Shown here one piece after another: positions 17,816-25,521 of a DNA stretch of 51,708 nt. A model generated the notes under the pieces. The model did no database searches, had not been told where the DNA came from, and worked only from the letters and a program-made list of their open reading frames with translations. Numbering within the stretch: position 1 is the stretch's first letter; each line of letters opens with the position of its first letter. The stretch comes from Verrucomicrobiota bacterium (GTDB lineage: Bacteria > Verrucomicrobiota > Kiritimatiellia > Kiritimatiellales > Pontiellaceae): contig JAJRRI010000053.1 in assembly GCA_024279685.1 (NCBI GenBank), forward strand, positions 1 to 51,708. Reading direction: 5' to 3'. A program made the translations under genes and the position numbers.

Positions 17816-18168
17816 TGGTGGAGGCGGGGGGAATCGAACCCCCGTCCGAATAAGAGTCACAACAGCTTCTACGTGTGTAGTCAGGCATTAAAGATTCGCC
17901 GCCTCCGCTGCCGCCTGTCTGGGCCACTTTGGTCGCTAGGATCCTGTTGATTCTTGCTCCTCCCCCCGCATCCCCGGGTTTGGCGCCAGCCTGTTATCGT
18001 CGCCTCTATCCCTTAACAGGCATCAGGGTAGAGACGTAGCGGAACTATGCCGCTAGTGCGTAACTTTCGTCTGCATTTATGGTTTTTGGACTCCTTTTTA
18101 CGAGGCCTGGAGACCAACCTCGACACGCCACTGAAGCTTCAACTTACCCGTCGAAACCAGTCGCCCCC
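17816..18168 (-). ncRNA. ssrA: Transfer-messenger RNA (tmRNA)
   Basis: This 353-base RNA rescues stalled ribosomes. The 5' end GGGGGCGACTGGTTTCGACG and 3' end CGGGGGTTCGATTCCCCCCG..CCA are the tRNA-like domain; acceptor arms GGGGGCG and CGCCTCC pair with one G-U. A tag frame about 100 bases in reads NADESYALAA then TAG, close to the Escherichia coli tag ANDENYALAA; the exact resume codon (AAT or the next GCA) is not certain. Pseudoknot arms are visible downstream. The CCA is encoded. A one-piece, not permuted, tmRNA. Confidence 0.95.
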
Positions 18169-18187
18169 AATACATGGGAAGAGGCGT

Positions 18188-18216
18188 AGAGAACACCAAA
18201 ATGGTATAAACGTCAA
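18188..18216 (-). promoter_or_regulatory. Possible tmRNA promoter
   Basis: TTGACG (18211-18216) lies 17 bases before TTCTCT (18188-18193) on the minus strand. This would start the RNA about 13 bases before the mature 5' end, leaving a short leader for RNase P. The -10 box is a weak match, so transcription may also come from pheA upstream. Confidence 0.35.
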
Positions 18217-18232
18217 CCCGTGTAGTAAAAAA

Positions 18233-19297
18233 TTAGATCTCCGCCTTGGGATAGGAGCCGAGAATGGTCATCAGCGAGCAGTGCTCGTGCAACTCTTCAA
18301 GGGTGCGCGCCACAATTGGGTCGGCAGCATGGCCGTCGATATCGACGAAGAAATAGTATTCCCACGCCTTATTTTTACTGGGGCGCGATTCAATCTTGGT
18401 CATGTTAATGTCAGCGGCCTTGAAAACAGAGAGGGCATCGTAAAGCGCGCCGACCTTATGTTTCACGCCAAAAACGACGGAGGTTTTATCGATTCCTGTA
18501 GCCGGTCCATATTTCGGAGAAATCACGAGAAAGCGCGTGGTATTTCCACGCAGATCTTGAATATTTTCAGCAAGGACTTCGATGTCGTACATATCGGAGG
18601 CCATTACGCTGGCAATCGCCGCGGCACCGGGGGTTTCGAGCGCCAACTGCACCGCCTTGGTGGTGCTCTCCACCGGCGAGAGCTTTACTTGAGGCATGTT
18701 GGCGTTCAGCCAATTACGGCATTGCCCAAAAACCTCCTGCTTGCTGAAGATGAGATTTATTTCTTCTTTCGGATGGCTGGAGAGCAAGGTTAGCGAAATG
18801 GGCAGGTAGATTTCCGCACAAATTTTTAGCGGAGTCGTGGCAAACTGATCGAAGGTATGGGTCACGGCACCCTCGGTCGAATTTTCAACAGGAACCACCC
18901 CATAGTCGGCCGAGCGGCTCTGAACGGAATCAAATACTGCACTGATGGTTCCGGTCGGGATATAATTAACACTTACCCCAAACTTACCGCGAGCGGCTTG
19001 GTGCGTGAAGGTGGCTTCGGGGCCAAGGTAGGCAATTTTCATATCGGTTTCGAGCGATAGCGCGGCCGACATGATTTCACGGTAAATCGCGTGCGCCGAT
19101 TCCTCCGGCAATGGGCCCTCATTGAGCCGCTTGATTTTATCAAACACTGCGCGCTCGCGAGCAGGCACATAGATTTCAGCCCCGGTCTTATTTTTCTCCG
19201 CACCAATATTCAACACCACGTTAATGCGTTCGTTCAACAGACTAATAATTTCGCTATCGAGTGTATCGATCTGGTTTCTCAAGTCATCGAGATTCAT
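18233..19297 (-). CDS. pheA: Bifunctional chorismate mutase / prephenate dehydratase
   Basis: A 354-residue P-protein for phenylalanine synthesis. Residues 1-85 are an AroQ-type chorismate mutase (LRNQIDTLDSEIISLLNER). Residues 90-270 are prephenate dehydratase with the TTRFLVIS motif. Residues 280-354 are the ACT domain with the ESRPSK motif that binds phenylalanine. Length and order are normal. The ATG overlaps the scpB stop (ATGA), so it is coupled to scpAB. Its stop lies 65 bases before the tmRNA gene. Confidence 0.95.
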   Translation of the reverse strand: MNLDDLRNQIDTLDSEIISLLNERINVVLNIGAEKNKTGAEIYVPARERAVFDKIKRLNEGPLPEESAHAIYREIMSAALSLETDMKIAYLGPEATFTHQAARGKFGVSVNYIPTGTISAVFDSVQSRSADYGVVPVENSTEGAVTHTFDQFATTPLKICAEIYLPISLTLLSSHPKEEINLIFSKQEVFGQCRNWLNANMPQVKLSPVESTTKAVQLALETPGAAAIASVMASDMYDIEVLAENIQDLRGNTTRFLVISPKYGPATGIDKTSVVFGVKHKVGALYDALSVFKAADINMTKIESRPSKNKAWEYYFFVDIDGHAADPIVARTLEELHEHCSLMTILGSYPKAEI

Positions 19298-20043
19298 GAT
19301 TCTAATCCTTCTTCGGCCGCTTCTTCCGCGCCCTTTATTTCTTCGTTGAGTGCCGCGACCGATTCATCTTCCGTAGCTTCGGCGGAGGGTTTCTTTTCAC
19401 TGAGTTCCTTTTCCATTTCGGGAAAGGTTTCGGTGCTTTGCTTTTGGCCTTCTTCCGGCATCGCACGCTTGAGCTCCGAACTTCCAGGAAGATCTTCGAT
19501 CGTATTAATCCCAAAATGTTCCAAGAATCTTTGGGTGGTCCCAAACAGCCATGGCCGGCCGGGGAGCTCGCTACGCCGGACGACGCGGACGAGCTGCATA
19601 TCGATCAGCTTACGTAGCACGGCATCGACCGACACTCCACGCACTTCTTCAATCTCCGAGCGAAGGCATGGCTGGCGATAGGCTACGATTGCGAGCGTTT
19701 CGAGGGCCGGCTTAGAGAGGCGCATCGTCTGATTCTTTTCCAACAGTGCGCGAACAAATGGCCCGCAGGCGGCATCATTCTGCAGGCGATAGGCATCCGC
19801 CACCTTCGCCACATCCAGCCCCAACTTTGCTTTGGCCAAATCTTCCTGAAGTTCCTCCAGAGCCCCTTTAATTTGGGCGTCCGTCGCCTTGGCATATTGC
19901 TCGTAGGGGCCACTAAATCCGTTCCCCGTTTCGATCATCGCCTTACGCATACGCTTGATCGACAGCGGTTCCTTGGCCGCAAACAACAGCGCCCCAACAA
20001 TTTGTTTCAGTTCTGGAAGTACATCAACCGTGCTTTCGCTCAT
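19294..20043 (-). CDS. scpB: Segregation and condensation protein B
   Basis: A 249-residue ScpB, the kleisin-associated partner of SMC. Two winged-helix domains are visible: about 10-110 (LPELKQIVGALLFAAKEPL) and about 115-190 (LSKPALETLAIVAYRQP through SELPGRPWLFGTTQRF). The last 60 residues are an acidic low-complexity tail. The start is ATG 20043, following GGAGATTAGC; a longer frame to 20172 overlaps scpA and is not used. It is coupled to pheA. Confidence 0.9.
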   Translation of the reverse strand: MSESTVDVLPELKQIVGALLFAAKEPLSIKRMRKAMIETGNGFSGPYEQYAKATDAQIKGALEELQEDLAKAKLGLDVAKVADAYRLQNDAACGPFVRALLEKNQTMRLSKPALETLAIVAYRQPCLRSEIEEVRGVSVDAVLRKLIDMQLVRVVRRSELPGRPWLFGTTQRFLEHFGINTIEDLPGSSELKRAMPEEGQKQSTETFPEMEKELSEKKPSAEATEDESVAALNEEIKGAEEAAEEGLES

Positions 20044-20056
20044 GCTAATCTCCGTC

Positions 20057-20860
20057 CTAGAGTAATTCTCCACCCACGATCCCCTCTTCTTCGAGGGCTT
20101 CGATCCCGTCTTTCTCCGGCTCGCGCGGTTCGACCATAATAGTGCCGAAATGATCCTCCTGCACCGCCGCAATCCGGTTGAGCTTTATCAGTTCGAGCAC
20201 CGCAAGGAAAGTGCAGATAATCTCCTGCCGCGACTTCATGCCTGTAAATAAATCGGTAATGCTCAGCCGCTTCATCCTTTTCAGATTTTCGACGATATAG
20301 GTAATCTTCTGCGAAACGGTATATTCTTCCGCAAAAATTTCCTGCAGATCTTCCTCTTGCACCCGGCCCAACGCATCGTTCAACGATGAAATTAAATCGA
20401 AGATGCTCGCATCGCGCAAATCTACATCCGGAGGGGTGCCTAGCTCGACGTGCTCGCTCTCGCGGCCAAACACGTTTTCCATGTGTAGTTCGAGGTCTTC
20501 GAGGTGGTCGGCGGCGTCTTTAAATTTTTTGTATTCCACCAGCTGACGTACTAGATCCCATCGCGGGTCCTCCGCGTCCTCCTCTTCCATATCAGGCCGT
20601 GATTCTGCGGGAAGTAGCATGCGGCTCTTGATCAACATCAGCGTCGCCGACATCACAATAAAGTCGCCCGCAATATTCAAGTCGAGCACCTTCATCAGCT
20701 TGAGGTATTCCATATACTGGTCGGTCACCCGTCCAATCGGAATGTCATAAATATCCACCTCGTCCTTTTTGATCAGGTACAAAAGCAAATCCAGCGGGCC
20801 CTCGAACACTTCGAGCGTAATTTTGTAGTCGTCTTGAATTAAATCCATGGGGTTGTTCAC
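20057..20860 (-). CDS. scpA: Segregation and condensation protein A
   Basis: A 267-residue ScpA kleisin. The N-terminus carries the signature EVFEGPLDLLLYLIKKDEVD, and the C-terminal winged helix runs to about residue 250 (RQEIICTFLAVLELIKLNR). It bridges SMC heads and binds ScpB for chromosome compaction. The start may be GTG 20860 or the internal ATG 20848; AGGGA lies 3 or 14 bases before them. It is 14 bases upstream of scpB and 24 bases downstream of the restriction endonuclease gene. Confidence 0.92.
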   Translation of the reverse strand: MNNPMDLIQDDYKITLEVFEGPLDLLLYLIKKDEVDIYDIPIGRVTDQYMEYLKLMKVLDLNIAGDFIVMSATLMLIKSRMLLPAESRPDMEEEDAEDPRWDLVRQLVEYKKFKDAADHLEDLELHMENVFGRESEHVELGTPPDVDLRDASIFDLISSLNDALGRVQEEDLQEIFAEEYTVSQKITYIVENLKRMKRLSITDLFTGMKSRQEIICTFLAVLELIKLNRIAAVQEDHFGTIMVEPREPEKDGIEALEEEGIVGGELL

Positions 20861-20883
20861 ATTCCCTGTTAATAAAAATTAAA

Positions 20884-21786
20884 TTATATGCCCAGCACTC
20901 TCCGAACAGCATCATCTAAATCATCGCCTGATGGTAAATTGGATCCTCTGATAAAACGTTTGGAAAAATCTGATAAGGTAAATTTTAAACTTCGTTTAAA
21001 AATCAAATCCCGTTGTTCACCCGGTAGGGCTTCAGGAGACAGCCCATAGGTATGAACCGTAAGAATATCACTGGCTGACTTCCTTTTCCGCTGAATATCA
21101 CGCCCAATAACATCTTCGAATTTTTGGTACACGATATCAGGTAATATAAAATAAAGCCCATGACTCACCAGTGAAGAACGAGAATAGATCAGTCCCTTCC
21201 GAATCAGCTGAGGAATCAATCGTTTATGCACGTTTGCCCAATTCATTCCATGCTCGGAGGATGGTATGCTCGTTGTTGAAGCATCCACGTTTTTGTAGGC
21301 ATACCAACAATCTCGATAATTCCCCGTAATATCAATACTTTGCACCTCTACCCCAACGTACTCGATCAATTCGCCCTCCTGCACCTTGGCAAGCACCCAG
21401 TCCATGGACATATGCCCACCAATATTCACTTCTTTGCCTGAATTGTGTCCCAAGGCAACTACACAGGTTTCTTTTCGCTCCCGGACAGGAATAAATTCCT
21501 CGTAGGTAAAAAAATCAATCTCATCACCAAAAACCTCAGCAGAAACTTTTCGTAAGCAATTGTATTTATTCGCATACAACCTATTTGGACAAATAATACA
21601 GTCCCCATATGGGCTAGTTACACTACATGTTCCATAAACAATGCTCTTGTCGTGGTTCGTCTTAGTACAGGCCTTGTTAATGAATGGACATGCTTCCAGG
21701 TTCCAAAGGGAGCGGCTGGAGGAGCTCAAATCGGCAGGAGCGTATCCGAAGATTTCAACGAGATCCTTTTTGGGACGGTTAAGCAT
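20884..21786 (-). CDS. NotI-family type II restriction endonuclease
   Basis: A 300-residue protein with the NotI family N-terminus: VEIFGYAPAD, then cysteines 33, 40, 54, 63 and 66 (CPFINKAC, YGTCSV, CIICPNRLY), which in NotI bind iron. About residues 129-149 form the catalytic region, Asp in SMDWVL followed by VGVEVQS; as I recall, NotI also has E-x-Q in place of the usual E-x-K. The frame is intact. The ATG overlaps the methyltransferase stop by eight bases. The cleavage site cannot be deduced; an 8-bp GC-rich site is typical of NotI itself. Confidence 0.8.
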   Translation of the reverse strand: MLNRPKKDLVEIFGYAPADLSSSSRSLWNLEACPFINKACTKTNHDKSIVYGTCSVTSPYGDCIICPNRLYANKYNCLRKVSAEVFGDEIDFFTYEEFIPVRERKETCVVALGHNSGKEVNIGGHMSMDWVLAKVQEGELIEYVGVEVQSIDITGNYRDCWYAYKNVDASTTSIPSSEHGMNWANVHKRLIPQLIRKGLIYSRSSLVSHGLYFILPDIVYQKFEDVIGRDIQRKRKSASDILTVHTYGLSPEALPGEQRDLIFKRSLKFTLSDFSKRFIRGSNLPSGDDLDDAVRRVLGI

Positions 21787-22969
21787 AAAATACCTCTTTG
21801 ATCATTTGGTGGATTTCATCGCCAATCGCTTTTCCAAGCAATGGAGGAACTGCATTACCAACTTGTTCATACTGCTGGGTAACTGTTCCCGTAAAACGAT
21901 ACGTATCAGGAAAAGACTGAATTCTTGCCGCTTCGCGAATCGATATAACCCTGTCCTGAGTTGGATGAAAGAAACTCCCCCAATGAGGATCACACTTTGT
22001 TAATACAGTTGAACAGAGACCATCTGGAGAAAGCCTTCCATACCTTTTGGTATGATCGCTTCGCCGGGCGCGTTGAAGCCCTTTTGGCAATAGTTCAAAT
22101 GGCACGTCCCGCCAGCTACCACCTTGAGGGATATGCTTGAGTCGTTCTAGGTTGATTTTCGCCAGTCGATTACATTTATGGTTTTTAAGAGACGAGGATC
22201 CCTTTCTTAAGTATCGCTGATAGTCGCAGGACGGTTCAGAAGCATATTTCTGGTTTTCATTAACAACTTCGGGCGTAATTGCTGGAAGATCGGACATGGC
22301 ATCCCAAACCGTCGTAGGTTTTTTCAATTGACCACTAAATAACGGATCAACCTTTAAGCAGAGCGTTTTCGCGCCCGTAAAATTTGCGACGGCTTTCGCA
22401 TCGTATTGAGGCTGTGGGAACCGAATAGAAAATCCTACTTTTCTAATGCCAATAAATACCGTGCGGAAACGCATTTGCGGAACCCCGTAGTGACCCGCAA
22501 ACAGAATACGATGATCTACGCTGTATCCCAGCGTCTCCAGCTCCTTGTAAATTTGCTCCACTACGGTGCCTTTCCCCATGGAAATAATTCCGGGAACATT
22601 TTCGATCAGAATGGCCTTCGGCTTTAAACAAGAAACAACTCGGATAAACTCCTTGAATAAATGATTGCGTTCATCATCAAGAGATCGAATCGGAGCATTT
22701 ACAGAAAAACCCTGACAGGGTGGCCCCCCTGCCACTAAATCTACCTCCCCTTCCTTGACTCCTCAAAGAACCTTAATTTCCTCTTCTGGCACACCGCGAA
22801 TATCACCAGAAATCATCACCGCTTGTGGATGATTTTCTTGGTAGGTTTTCGCATAACAAGGAACCAACTCATTCGCAAGCACAGAGGCGAACCCTGCCAT
22901 GCGAAGACCGCAGGACAATCCTCCTGCCCCTGAAAATAAATCTACAACCTTGTACCTATCGTTCTTCAT
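21779..22969 (-). pseudogene. C5-cytosine DNA methyltransferase with in-frame TGA (broken or split)
   Basis: The frame from ATG 22969 (ribosome-binding site TTGGAG) has motif I (DLFSGAGGLSCGL), then II and III (ISGDI), and is broken by TGA at 22763-22765. The same frame resumes with motif IV, GGPPCQGFS, motif VI ENVPGI, VIII QMRFRTVFIG, IX and X (YEQVGNAVPPLLGKAI). Together about 395 residues, a normal size. A GTG at 22735 with GGGGAGG eight bases upstream could restart translation right at motif IV, giving a split enzyme as in some two-subunit C5 methyltransferases. It should protect DNA from the adjacent NotI-like nuclease. Whether it works as drawn is unknown. Confidence 0.8.
22763..22765 (-). 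other. In-frame TGA in the C5 methyltransferase
   Basis: TGA follows KVL and precedes GVKEGEVDLVAGGPPCQGFS in the same frame. A CGA to TGA change would explain it. The bases AAGGGGAGG after it form a strong ribosome-binding site for GTG 22735. Confidence 0.8.
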
Positions 22970-22972
22970 CAA

Positions 22973-23935
22973 TTACTCCAAGCCGACCGCTTGCCGGGCA
23001 TTTTTAAGTGTTTCACGGGCGAGTACTGAGGCCTTTTCAGCCCCTTGACGCAACACGTCATTCACATAATCCATATCGGCGGAAAGTTCGGTGCGTTTCT
23101 CGCGCATCGGCCCGAAGTGCTCATTCATCTTCTCAAGCAGTGCCGTCTTGGCATGTCCATAACCCATACCGCCCGCGCGGTAGCATTCCGCCAGTTCCGC
23201 CTGTTCCTCTGCGGAGGCAAAAAGTGTATAGAGCGCATAGACGTTGCACGTGTCTGGATCCTTTGCATCTTCCAGCTCCTTACTATCGGTCAATATTTTC
23301 ATGACCCGCTTCTTGAGCGGCTTGCCTTCGTTAAAAATTTCAAGGGTATTGCCGTACGACTTCGACATCTTCTGCCCATCGACGCCCGGCACCACCGCCA
23401 CATCCTCACGGATCGAAGGCTCGGGAATGGTGAATACTTCACCAAAAGCGTTATTAAAACGAATCGCTAAATCCCGGGTCACTTCCACATGCTGCTTCTG
23501 GTCGCGGCCGACCGGAACCACGTTGGAGTTGACCGCCAGAATATCGGCCGCCATCAGTACGGGATAGGCAAAAAGGCCGTGCGAGGCCGCCATGCCCTTC
23601 GCGACCTTATCCTTATAGGAGTGGCAACGTTCCAACAGGCCCATCGGCGTCAGCGTCGAAAGTAACCAAGCCAGCTCGTGAACCTCCGGCACATCGCTCT
23701 GGCGATAAAATGCCGTTTTATTCGGATCAATCCCGCACGCCAGAAAGTCTAAAGCCACATCCATCGTCATTGAACGGAGAGCGGCAGGATCTTGCACCGT
23801 AGTCATTGCATGATAGTTCGCGATAAACAGATACGCCTCGCCTTGCTCCTGTAGCTCGATCGCCGGCTTCATCATCCCGAAATAGTTTCCGATATGTAAT
23901 TTACCCGACGGCTGTATGCCCGAAAGTATTCTCAT
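22973..23935 (-). CDS. trpS: Tryptophanyl-tRNA synthetase
   Basis: A 320-residue class I synthetase. It begins MRILSGIQPSGKLHIGNYFG with the HIGH-like HIGN, and carries KMSKS in GQKMSKSYGN at about residue 195. It charges tRNA-Trp. ATG 23935 follows GGAGTGAATTTA; a longer frame to 23974 is not supported. The methyltransferase ATG begins three bases after this stop, so the restriction-modification pair is transcribed from the trpS side. Confidence 0.95.
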   Translation of the reverse strand: MRILSGIQPSGKLHIGNYFGMMKPAIELQEQGEAYLFIANYHAMTTVQDPAALRSMTMDVALDFLACGIDPNKTAFYRQSDVPEVHELAWLLSTLTPMGLLERCHSYKDKVAKGMAASHGLFAYPVLMAADILAVNSNVVPVGRDQKQHVEVTRDLAIRFNNAFGEVFTIPEPSIREDVAVVPGVDGQKMSKSYGNTLEIFNEGKPLKKRVMKILTDSKELEDAKDPDTCNVYALYTLFASAEEQAELAECYRAGGMGYGHAKTALLEKMNEHFGPMREKRTELSADMDYVNDVLRQGAEKASVLARETLKNARQAVGLE

Positions 23936-23991
23936 TAAATTCACTCCAAACTCTTTACCCACAAACAGGAGCAAGTTTTACCCGTTATCCA

Positions 23992-24021
23992 AACTCGTTA
24001 CAAATCCATAAGTAACGAGTT
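23992..24021. repeat. Perfect 10-bp inverted repeat upstream of trpS
   Basis: AACTCGTTAC (23992-24001) and GTAACGAGTT (24012-24021) are perfect inverted copies separated by ten bases, 57 bases upstream of the trpS start. No T-run follows on either strand, so it is unlikely to be a simple terminator. It could be an operator or a leader-RNA hairpin. Confidence 0.7.
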
Positions 24022-24263
24022 ATCTCGGTACAGCCCCTTCCTGCTAGAGCATTTAACCGTTAAAGCGCCATACATACTTACAGCACTCGATTTCATAGGC
24101 ACAGCGATATCAGGTCTCCGCCCATGTACGATTCATTGCATGCGATTGAAGAAGGGAATGGTCCTTCTGCAAATGATTTGGTTTTAAATAAACTTTCCAT
24201 TTCCGATTTTTCTCCGAAAACTGAGCCACTCAGGAAAATAGTGCAAACAAAGGAGATCTAGGC
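24022..24263. other. Intergenic stretch without a convincing gene
   Basis: Between the trpS leader and the tRNA-Asn terminator I see no RNA gene. A rightward 45-codon frame starts at ATG 24124 and ends at 24261, but has no ribosome-binding site and no family resemblance. Confidence 0.4.
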
Positions 24264-24299
24264 ATAAAAAAAACGAACCAAATTTGACTCTGGTTCGTC
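24264..24299 (-). terminator. Rho-independent terminator of tRNA-Asn
   Basis: On the minus strand ACGAACCA pairs with TGGTTCGT across a loop of about 10 bases and is followed by eight T residues. It begins ten bases past the tRNA CCA end. Confidence 0.9.
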
Positions 24300-24309
24300 T
24301 AAGAATGAT

Positions 24310-24384
24310 TGGCTCCTGCGGTAGGACTCGAACCTACAACCAAGTGATTAACAGTCACCTACTCTACCATTGAGCTACGCAGGA
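24310..24384 (-). tRNA. tRNA-Asn (anticodon GTT)
   Basis: The minus strand folds as a tRNA: acceptor arm TCCTGCG with CGCAGGA, D-arm GCTCAATGGTAGAGT, anticodon loop CTGTTAATC with GTT, and T-arm GTAGGTTCGAGTCCTAC. The discriminator G is followed by an encoded CCA. Confidence 0.97.
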
Positions 24385-24403
24385 ATTCTCGAAAGAAGCT
24401 GAA

Positions 24404-24438
24404 AAGGTACATGAATACTCGGGGAAGTCAACTCCCCG
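24404..24438 (-). promoter_or_regulatory. tRNA-Asn promoter with inverted repeat over the -35 box
   Basis: TTGACT (24426-24431) and TACCTT (24404-24409) are 16 bases apart and point at the tRNA about 20 bases downstream. The -35 box lies in the loop of the inverted repeat TCGGGGA / TCCCCGA (about 24419-24438). The stem could affect promoter use or be the remains of a recR-end hairpin. Confidence 0.5.
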
Positions 24439-24507
24439 AATTCAACTTTTTAAATCCCATTACAAGGCCTCGTAAACCGGTTTAATTTTACCGATAACGG
24501 GATCGTT

Positions 24508-25113
24508 TCACACCATCTCCTGCCGACCAGAAATGGCTCGTGCAAGCGTGGAAGAATCGGAGTATTCAATCGCACTACCCGCAGGAAGGCCAAAGGCGAT
24601 CCGACTGACCTTTACTTCGCGCGTCGCTAATACTTCTTTGAGGTAGCTGGCCGTAGCATCGCTTTCAACATCCGTGCCGAGCGCAATCAAAATTTCTTCA
24701 ATCTCCTCGTCCGCGATGCGCTGGAGAAGCCGATCCACCCGCAGGTCCGCCGCACCGGTTCCGTGCATGGGCGATAGCTTGCCCATTAAGGCATGGTAGC
24801 GCCCATGGAATCCGCCTGATTGTTCGATTTTCATGATATCGCTGGGCGTCTCTACCACGCAAAGAATTTGAGCATCGCGGCGGGGTTTAATGCATAGCCC
24901 GCAAGGATTTTCCAAGGTCAGCGTCATATTGCCACACCGCTCACAGCAGGCGATCCCTTCATCGGCTTCCAGTAAGGCATTCGCTAAAATTCGCATCAAT
25001 CCTTTTTGATCCTGAACCACAGCCATGGCCATGCGCTCGGCCGTGCGGCGGCCGACGCCCGGGAGGCGGCTCAAAGCTGCCACGAGGTTATCGAGAGGGA
25101 TTAGATGCTTCAT
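24508..25113 (-). CDS. recR: Recombination mediator RecR
   Basis: A 201-residue RecR with the helix-hairpin-helix start (ALSRLPGVGRRTAERMA), the four-cysteine zinc finger (CCERCGNMTLTLENPCGLC, about residues 57-75) and the Toprim domain (ILCVVETPSDIMKIEQSG). It loads RecA at gaps with RecO and RecF. It is the last gene of the dnaX-ybaB-recR run, 42 bases after ybaB, a conserved arrangement in bacteria. Confidence 0.95.
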   Translation of the reverse strand: MKHLIPLDNLVAALSRLPGVGRRTAERMAMAVVQDQKGLMRILANALLEADEGIACCERCGNMTLTLENPCGLCIKPRRDAQILCVVETPSDIMKIEQSGGFHGRYHALMGKLSPMHGTGAADLRVDRLLQRIADEEIEEILIALGTDVESDATASYLKEVLATREVKVSRIAFGLPAGSAIEYSDSSTLARAISGRQEMV

Positions 25114-25155
25114 AGAAAAAGGGTTTAAATTTTAAATCGGAGGCTCTGATTCCAC

Positions 25156-25476
25156 CTAAAAGGGGAGGTCGATACCGGCAGGAAGTCCCATTTCCCCCGT
25201 TAGTTTACTCATTTCCTTACCCATGGTGTCCTGAGCCTTGCTCAGCACTCCATCAACAGCGGCTAGCACGAGGTCTTCAAGCATATCTACATCGTTCGGA
25301 TCAACGGCGTCCGGATTGATTTTAATGCTTTTTATTTTTAGGTCGCAGGTGGCCACCGCCGTCACCATTCCGCCGCCCGCAGAAAACTCTACTTCCATTT
25401 TCCCGAGTTCCTTCTGCTTTTTCTTCATATTTTTTTGAAGATCAGCCGCCTGCTTCATCATTTTCATCATGTTCAT
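25156..25476 (-). CDS. ybaB: YbaB/EbfC nucleoid-associated protein
   Basis: A 106-residue YbaB/EbfC family protein with an N-terminal Lys/Met-rich helix (MMKMMKQAADLQKNMKKKQK) and the family core through MLEDLVLAAVDGVLSKAQ. It binds DNA as a dimer. It sits between dnaX and recR as in most bacteria. ATG 25476 has AAGGATTAACCCAT upstream. Confidence 0.93.
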   Translation of the reverse strand: MNMMKMMKQAADLQKNMKKKQKELGKMEVEFSAGGGMVTAVATCDLKIKSIKINPDAVDPNDVDMLEDLVLAAVDGVLSKAQDTMGKEMSKLTGEMGLPAGIDLPF

Positions 25477-25521
25477 ATGGGTTAATCCTTATCTTTCTGG
25501 TGATTAAATTCTCAGGAAATC

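Noticed and set aside
17640-17927. Minus-strand frame covering the tmRNA 3' end
   Set aside because: The bases form the tRNA-like domain and terminator, not a protein gene.
18047-18793. Plus-strand frame of 248 codons
   Set aside because: Runs across the tmRNA and antisense to pheA; the tmRNA and pheA assignments are far stronger.
24124-24261. Plus-strand 45-codon frame
   Set aside because: No ribosome-binding site, no family match, upstream bases look noncoding.
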